Assembly (NCBI GenBank): GCA_947474365.1 | Contig: CANJIU010000006.1 | Coordinates: 1-64,000 of the forward strand | DNA: 64,000 nucleotides | Reading direction: 5' to 3' | DNA from: Opitutia bacterium | GTDB taxonomy: Bacteria > Verrucomicrobiota > Verrucomicrobiia > Opitutales > Opitutaceae | In this document: positions 52,701-61,700 of the stretch, piece after piece | How the letters are laid out: each line of letters starts with the position of its first letter | How positions within the stretch are numbered: position 1 is the first letter of the stretch | Position numbers and translations under genes: made by a program | The notes under the pieces: model-generated | The model's input: only the letters and a program-made list of their open reading frames with translations | Told to the model about the DNA's origin: nothing | The model's database searches: none

Positions 52701-55700
52701 GGGGCGTTGTGGGCATTTGCCACCACCGGTACGGCCGGCACAATTCATGGTGCGACCTGGACCGGTAGTTCGTCGACCCCCACGAACAACCCGCTCTCCC
52801 TGCTGAACTCGCTGCACGCGCCGACAATCGCGGTGCAGCCCGTCAACGCGACTGCGACTTCCGGTCAGGTCGCGAGTCTGAGCGTGACGGCGACCGGTTC
52901 CACCGTGCTCACCTACCAGTGGCGGCGGAACGGTTTCGTCATCCCGGGTGCGACGAACGCGACCTACTCGATCGCCAACGCCCGACAGAGTGACTCCGAC
53001 GTGTATGACGTGCTGATTTACGACGGCATCTCGTCGGCGGTTTCCGGTCCGGCGCGGCTGGCGGTCGGTCCGGCGGTTTATCCAAACGGTTTGAAGATCG
53101 ACCCGACGTTCAATCTCGCCGTCGAGGATCTCGCGGGGCAGCTCAACGCGGTCGTGCCGTATTCGGCAACCCAGTATTTGGTCGGGGGCGATTTCATCCG
53201 CGTCAACGGCAACACGGCCATCCGCCGGCTCGCGCGGTTCAATCACGCGGACAACTCGCTCGACCCGACGTTCGCCGCGAATTTCAACAACACCGTCAGC
53301 GCCGCCCTGGTGCAACCCGACGGCAAGGTCGTCGCGGGTGGCAGTTTCAATGTCGTGAACGGGGCTGTCCGCAGTTTTCTCGTACGGCTGAACGCGGACG
53401 GCACACTCGATCCGACGTTTACGCCGGGCACCGGGCCGGGCAATTCGGTCAACGCGATCGTCCGGCAGCCGGCCGACGGCAAGCTGATCATCGGCGGCAC
53501 GTTCACCACCTACAACGGCTCGACCGCCAACCGCATTTGCCGCCTCAACGTCGACGGCACGCTCGACGCCACATTTGCGGTCGGCAGCGGCCAGGGGGTG
53601 AGCAGCACCGTCAACTCGCTCGCGCTTGATCCCATTACCGGCAAGGTCGTACTGGGCGGAAGCTTCACGACCCATGCGGTGACCGCCACGAGCCTCAACC
53701 GGATCGCGCGGTTCAATACCGACGGCACCAACGACACGACCTTTGTCATCGGCACCGGCTTCGACAACACCGTGAACGCGGTGGCGTTTGACGCCACGAG
53801 CAGTGTGCTCGTCGGCGGTGCCTTCACCAATTACAACGGTTCCGCGGTGAATCGGCTCGCGCGGCTCAACGCCACCGCCGCGCTGGACGTCTCCTTCAAT
53901 GCACGGACCGGCACCGGATATACTTCCGCTCCCTCGGTCACGATCTCCGGCGGCGGCGGCGTCGGTGCGAGCGCGACGGCGGCGATTTCGGGCGGCGCGA
54001 TCTCGGGTTTCACGATCACCGGTGGTTCCGGCTACACGTCGGCGCCGATCGTGGTGCTGTCGGGTGGCGGTGGCACGGCAGCCACGGCGGCGGCGGCGAT
54101 TGCGGGCGGCGCGGTCACCGCGATCAACTTGATCGGAACCGGGCCGGGCAGCACGGTGAACTCCCTCACCTTTGACAGCGCCAACAGCCGTTGGATCGTC
54201 GGAGGTCAGTTCCTAAACTACAACGGTGTCACCGGCTTCAACCGCCTGATCCGGCTGAGTCTCAATGGCGTGAATGACACGACGTTCACCGCCAATGTGA
54301 GCGGCACGGTCCTCAGCACGTTCGTGCACATCGACAATTCGATCGTTCTCGGCGGGTCGTTTGGAAACAGCTCCATCGGAGGGGCCGTCGGCACGGCGCC
54401 GGCAAGGCTGCTAGCGCGGGTGACTTCGACCGGCGTGCGAGATACCACCCTTTTCGCCACCTTCCGCTCGGCGGGCACGGTCAACCGGATCCTGCCCCTG
54501 CCCGGGGGTAAACTTCTGATCGCCGGGACGTTTTCCCACCTCGGCAACACTCCGGCACCCAACCTCGCCCGACTCAACCCCGACTTCTCGATCGACTCCA
54601 CTTACCTGCCCAGCGGGGGTGATGGCTACACGGCGGCCCCGACCGTCACATTCTCGGGTGGCGGGGGAACGGGTGCGGCGGCGTTGGCCTTGATGGATCC
54701 GACCCTCGGCCGTGTCACTTCGGTGTCTATCACGGCGGGTGGTTCCGGTTACACTGCGGCGCCGACGGTCGCGTTTTCCGGCGGCGGCGGTTTTTCGGCG
54801 GTCGCCAGTGCGACCATTTCAGTGGGGGGCGCGGTCTCGGCGGTCACGCTCAATTCCGCCGTCGCCGGCCCCAATGCCTCGGTGCTCGCCGCCGCGTTGC
54901 AGGGTGACGGCCGGATCGTCGTCGCCGGCACCTTCACCTCCTTCAACAGCGTGACCGCGAATCGGGTCGCGCGGCTGAACCCCGATCTCACGCTCGACCC
55001 GTCGTTCAACGTCGGGGCCGGTGCGAACACGACCGTGAATGCGCTGGCGCTGACCGCGGGCGGAGGCCTCTACATCGGTGGCTCGTTTACGACGGTGGAT
55101 GCGCAGGCCCGCGCCGGTGTCGCCCGTCTCGGTTCCAACGGTGCGGTGGACTTGGCGTTCAACGTCGGCGCAGTGCCGGGTCCCGTGAACGCACTCGCGC
55201 TCCAACCCGACGGAATGATTATCGCCGGCGGCTCGTTCTCCAGTGTGAATGGTTCGTCCCGCACGAACCTCGCGCGCTTCGCATCCGACGGCACGCTCGA
55301 CAATGCGATCCCAGTGGCCGCAACCAACGGTGTGGTCCGCACTCTGCTGCTCCAGCCCGACGGAAAATTTCTGGTCGGCGGCGACTTCACGACATTCAAC
55401 GGCACGACCGCCAACGCCCTCGTGCGCGTGAACGCGGACGGCTCCCTCGACAGCAGCTTCCCGACGTGGACGAATCTGAACGCTGGCGTCGTCTATGGCG
55501 TGATGCGTCAAGACGACGGATCCGGAAAGATTCTTGTTCAGGGTTTCTTTACGCTGTCGGCCGCCGGTGCGCCCGGTACGCGTCACCTGGCCCGACTGGC
55601 GGCGGACGGCAGCCTCGATCTTTCGCTCAATGTCCAGACCGGTTCGACGTCGCTGTTCTCCGTCGCGGCACCCGGAACGATGCAAGTCCTCGATGACGGC

Positions 55701-58700
55701 CGGGTTCTCTTCGGGGTCAACACGATCACGCTCTCGAATGTGGAGCGCACGGGCCTCGTCCGCTTGGTCCCGTCGACGCCGCCGACGTTGTCGCCCATTG
55801 CCGCCACGACCGTCCGCCCGGGGACCATGCTCACCCTCACGGGCAGCAACTTCTATGATGTGACCGCCGTGCGCTTCGGCGGAGTGAACGGAGTCGCCGC
55901 GACCGACTACACCGTCACGTCGCCAACCTCGATCAGCGTGGTGGTGCCGCTCGGCGCGGCGAGTGGTCCCGTCGTGGTGCAGTCGCTCTATGGCATCGCC
56001 AGCAGCACCGCACCCCTCGCCGTCGTTCCGGATTTCCAGCTGCGCAATCCCCAGACGACCGCCGGTTCTTTCGAGAGCGTGGCCTTGGGCAACGGTACCT
56101 ACGTCCTCGCCGCGCAGACCGGAGCGATCTTTAGCTCGGTGGATGGCATCACGTGGGTGAAACGCTATGACAGCCCCAATGTCATCAACTCGGTCGCGTT
56201 TGCAGCGGGGCAGTTCGTGGCCGCCGGCGGTTCTGGCACGTTGCTGACTTCCAGCGACGGCATCACCTGGACCCAGCGCGTCGTCTACACCACCGCCAGC
56301 CTCAACGGCGCGGTCCACGACGGCTCCAAGTGGCTCGTCGTCACCGGAGGCACGAACGTGCTGTCCTCGACCGATGGCGTGACCTGGACGGTTTTTCCGA
56401 CCACGGGAGGTGCGTCGTCAAATCACGCGACGTTTGGTGCTGGGTTGTATGTGGCGATCGGTGCGACCAGCGGCATCCGGACGTCGCCCGATGGACTGAC
56501 GTGGACGGTGCGGACGTCGGGCACGACGAACACGCTGCGGAAGGTATCCTTCGTGAACGGTTTGTTCATCGCCGGGGGCGACAGTGGTACGCTGCTGACC
56601 TCGCCCGACGGCATCACCTGGACCGTGCGGACTTCCGGAACGACCAATGCGCTTTACGGCGCCGCGTTCGGCACCGGAAAATTTGTGGTCGGTGGCAACA
56701 GCGTCTTCGTCACGTCGCCGGACGGTGTCACGTGGACGTCAACGTCGCTCGCGGGCACGCCGACCCAAGGTGATCTTCGCTCGGTTATGTTTAACGGCAC
56801 GCAATTCGTCGGCGGCGGCTTTGGCGGCAGTATCCTGACGTCGACCGATGCGGCGACGTGGACCACCCGCCAGAGCATTGTTTCGAACAACCTGCGCGAC
56901 GTGACCTACGGCAACGGTCGTTTCATCGCGGTGAACTCGAACGCAAACTCGACCATCGCCACGTCCATCGACGGCGTCAGCTGGAGTGCCGACACGGGGA
57001 TTGGCTCCACCGCCGCGGCGTTGCGGGCGGTCGCGTACGGCAACGGTCGCTTCGTCATCGTGGGGACCAACGTCGTTCTCTCCAGCGGCAACGCGACCAC
57101 CTGGACGAACACCACTCCATCCGGATCCTTCACGCTCAATGGAGTCGCGTATGGCGGTGGCGCCTTTGTCGCGGTGGGCAACACCGGTGTCGCCTTCCGT
57201 TCGACAGACGGCACCACGTGGACTCCGGTCGTCACGGGTACGGCGAGCGCGCTGAACTCGGTCGCGTACGGCGCCGGCGGGTTTGTCGCGGTGGGGGCCA
57301 ACGGCGCGCTCGTCACGTCGATTGATGGTGGCGTCACCTGGGTGACGGGCACGGCGGGCACGAGCGCGGCGCTGAATTGCGTGCGTTTTCTCAACGGTCA
57401 GTTTATCGTCGTCGGAGCCAGCAGCACGGTGTTGACCTCGCCGACCGGCGTGACGTGGACGCCCCGGGCGTTTCCGACGATCGGAGCCGCGTTGACGGGC
57501 GTGGCGTATGGGGACGGGTACTACGTCGCGATTTCCTCGAGCACCGCGAACGCGCTGTGGCTGTCGGTCGATGGAGGCTCATGGGCTCAGTCGACGTTGC
57601 TGGCCGATCTCGCATCGTTCAGCGGCACGCCGGCGCTGGCCTTTGGCAACGGCCGGTTTGTGGCAGTCGGCAGCAACCGGCAGATCGTCTCAAGCAATCC
57701 GGCCAGTGATACGCTTCAGATCATTTCCCAGCCGGTGGCGTCGACGGTGGTCGCGCCGGGCGCAAACGCGACGCTTTCGGTCGCCCCGTCGGCGGGAGCG
57801 CCAACGTATCAATGGTACTCCGGCTTCTCCGGTGACACGTCTTCGCCAGTGGCGGGAGCTACTTCCGCCTCCTTCACCACGCCCGTGATCACGTCGCCGC
57901 GTACGTTTTGGGTGCGTGTCACCGGCGGAACGGGGGCCATCGACAGCGCCTCGGCTTCGGTCTCTTCTGCCACCGCGGCGCCGGTGGTGACCGTGCCGCC
58001 GGTCGACGTGGCGGTCACGGCCGGCCAGACCGCGGGCTTCAGCGTTTCGGCAACGGGCAACGGTGCGTTGACCTATCAATGGCTCCGCAATGGCATTGCG
58101 GTTCCCGGTGCGACCAACGCGAGCCTTGGTTTCGCCGGTGCGAGCCGCAGCGATGCTGATTTTTATTCGGTCGCGGTGCGCGATGGCTTTGGCAACTCTA
58201 CGACTTCCGCACCCGCGCGACTCAGCGTGGCTCCCACGGTTTATCCGCAAGGCACGGTCGTCGACCCGGCGTTCGCCCATTTCTACGAGCGCAATCTCGG
58301 GACGCTCAACAAGGTCCTGCTCCAGTCGGATGGGAAAATCGTCGTCGTGGGTGATTTCACCAACATCAGCGGTACGCCGCGGACGCGCCTTGCGCGCTTC
58401 AACGCCGATGGCACGCACGACACCTTGTTCACTCCTCCATCCGTCAACTTTGGCGTTACGACGCTCGCACAACAGGTGGACGGCCGGATTCTCGTCGGCG
58501 GCGATTTTATTAACGTCGGCGGGAGTGCGCAGCGCAACCGGCTGATCCGTCTGAACACCGACGGCACCCTCGACACGACGTTCAATCCGGCGGGCGTCGG
58601 GCCGAGCAGCACGGTCAACGTCATCCGTGCGCTGGCCAACGGACAGATTTTAATCGGCGGCTTTTTCACCACCTACAACGGCGGGACCGTCAATGGCATC

Positions 58701-61700
58701 GCCCGGCTGAATCCCAACGGAACGGTCGATGCGACCTTTGGGGCAAATGCCGGCAGCAATGTGAATGCGCTGGTCGTGCAGCCCGATGGCAAAATTCTCG
58801 TCGGCGGTGGATTCACGAGCCTGGATGGCCTCACGCGCAATCGCATCGGCCGGCTGAATGCGGACGGCACGCTCGATGCGTCCTTCGACCCCGGCACCGG
58901 GGCCTCAACCACTGTCAACGCCATCGCGCTCGACAGCACCGGGATCCTGATTGGCGGCGCGTTCACCACCTATAACGGCACGGCGATTAACCGGATCGCA
59001 CGGCTCACCCCGGCTGGCGCGCTTGATTCGACCTTTGTCGTCGGCACCGGGGCCAACGGCACGGTCAACGAAATCGCCCTGCAATCGGACAACAAGATTC
59101 TGATCGGTGGTGCGTTCACCAATTATAATGGCACCACGACCAACGGCGGCACGCGCCTCGCGCGACTGAGCAGTCTCGGTGCCCTCGACCCGACCTTTGC
59201 GATCGGCAGCGGCGTGCCCAACACGGTTCTCAGCATCACCGTACAGACCGATGGCTCCGTCATCGCCGGCGGCAGCTTTTCGACGGTGAACGGTACGGCC
59301 CGTAATCTCGGCCTCGTCCGCCTCTCGAGTGTGGGCGCCCTGGAACCAACGCTCAACCCGACGGCGCTCCGCAACGGTGTGGTGTACTCGATCACCCAGC
59401 TCGCCGGTGGAAAGACGCTCATCACCGGTGATTTTGTGCAGATCGACGGCGTCGCGCGACCATACCTCGCCAAGCTAAACTCGAACGGATCGGTCGACGC
59501 CACGTTCAACACGGCCACCGGGCCCAACGGTTCGGTGAACGCCGCCTACCTCCAGGCGGACGGGAAGATCGTCATCCTCGGTGCGTTCACCGCGGTCAAC
59601 GGCACGAGTGCCACGCGTATCGCCCGCCTCAACTCCGATGCGACGCTCGATTTTTCGTTCACCTCCGGCGGTGGCGTCGGCTCGTCGCTTGGATTCATCA
59701 TCCCGCAGCCCGATGGGAAGATGCTCCTTGGCGGAAATGGCGTGACTACCTTCAACTATGCCGGCGTTTCCCGCAACGGCCTCGTTCGAATCAATCCTGA
59801 TGGCACGGCGGACTCCACGTTCACTACACTGGCGTTCGGCAGCACGGTCGACGGTGTGGCGCTGCAGCGTGACGGCAAAATCGTCGTGGTGGGCGCGTTC
59901 ACCACGTTCAACAGCGCAACCCAGAACCGGATCGTGCGGCTGAATGCCGACGGTTCACCGGACGCCGCGTTCAACGCCAGCGTCGGGACGGGGGCGAACA
60001 ACAATGTCATCGGTGTATCGGTTCAAGCAGATGGTCGAATTCTGATCGGCGGCGATTTCACCTCTTTCAACGGCGTTGCCCGTACGCGCGTGGCGCGTCT
60101 CAATTCCGAAGGCACCCTCGACGCGAGCTTCGATCCGAATGGCGCCGCGCTCTCCAGCACGGTGCGTCGCATCCTCGTGCAGGAGGACGGGAATTATTTC
60201 CTCCGGGGCAACTTCGGCAACGTCGCCCGCCTTCTGGCAAACGGGGCTCTGGACACCACATTTGCCCTGTACGGCAATGTTCCCGGAGCATCGGCAAGTT
60301 CCGGTCTCTACCCGGTCGTTCTGAACGACGGCGGGACCGTGTATTCGGGTGGGAATTTTATCTCGTTTGTTGGCGGGATCGAATACACCGGCATGATCCG
60401 CCTCGCTCCCGCCGTGGCGCCGTCCATCACCACGCCACCGATCGATCAAGTCGGCACGCCGGGCGGAAGCGCGACGTTCAGCGTCGTGGCGGCAGGCTCG
60501 GCGCCTTTGAGTTACCAGTGGCAGAAAGACGGCGTGAACATCCCCGGCGCCACGAACGCCTCGCTCGTACTCACGAACCTCAAGCCGACCGATGCGTCTA
60601 CCTATTATGTCAGCGTGGCAAATTCGGTTGGTTTCGCCAATGCGGGCGCCAATCTGAAAGGCGTAAATCCTGAGCCCACGATTACCACCCCGGTATCGTC
60701 GACGTTTGCGACGGTCGGCGGCAACACGACGCTCACGGTGGCGGCCACCGGCGTCGGGCCCCTCGGTTACCAGTGGTACAAGGCCAGCCAACCGATCGCT
60801 GGTGCGACGAGCGCCACGTTTACGCTCTCCAATGTCGGCCTCACCGACGCGGGCATTTACGGAGTACTGGTCAACGACGGTCTGTCTGCCAATGGATCCG
60901 AAGCGCGCGTTGACGTGCGCCCCGCCACCTATCCCGGCGCGCTGCGGTTGCGACCGGGATTCGCGCCGAAGATCGAAAACGTCGGCAGCGTGACGCAGTT
61001 TGCCGTGCTCAGTGACGGACGGTTCTACGGCGTCGGTTCGTTCAACACGGTGAACGATACGTCTCGCCTCGCCGTCGCGCGTTTCCTCACCTCGGGCGCG
61101 CTCGACCCGAGTTTTGTGCCCGCGGTCATCTCGGGCGGAAACACGACCGCGCTGGTGGTTCAGCCGGACGGAAAGGTCATTATTGGCGGCTCATTCCTCA
61201 CGGTTGACGGAGTCAATCGTCGCTTTATTGCGCGGCTGAACGCAGATGGCTCGTCCGATGCTAGTTTTGTGCCCGGTCCCGGTTTCAACAATTCGGTGGT
61301 CGCCCTGGCCCTCCAGGCTGACGGAAAGATTCTCGCCGGTGGCGTGTTCACGACGTTCAACGGCAGCACGGTGGGCGGTCTCGCCCGGCTCAATGCGGAT
61401 GGTTCGCTCGACGGAACCTTTGCCTCCGCGGTCGGCGTCGGCTTCAGCGGCGTCACCGCGGTCGCGGTGCAGACCGACGGCAAAGTGATCGTGGGCGGTT
61501 CATTTTCGTCCTTCGGTGGTGTCAATGCATCCGGTCGGATCGCGCGTCTCAACGCCAACGGTTCCTACGACCCGTCGTTTGCCGTTGGCCTGGGCTTCGA
61601 CAGCACGGTGAATGCGCTGGCGTTGCAACTCGACGGCAAGGTGATCGTCGGGGGGGCGTTCATCAACTACGCCGGGTCCTCCGTCAATCGGATCGCCCGC

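Larger units (their letters stand above)
53094..55770 (+). repeat. Delta-60 (DUF5122-type) propeller repeats, block 1
   Basis: Units of about 55-60 residues with 'DGKV.VGG.F...NG....R.ARLN.DGTLD.TF..G.G....VNA...Q' (residues 2121-3013). Two in-frame inserts (53910-54137 and 54612-54866) interrupt blades of this block only. Confidence 0.8.

Noticed and set aside
52134..56318. Two roughly 500-codon minus-strand frames within the giant gene
   Set aside because: They arise from the repeated Thr/Gly/Asp codon pattern of the plus-strand repeats; their sequences are low-complexity and motif-free.
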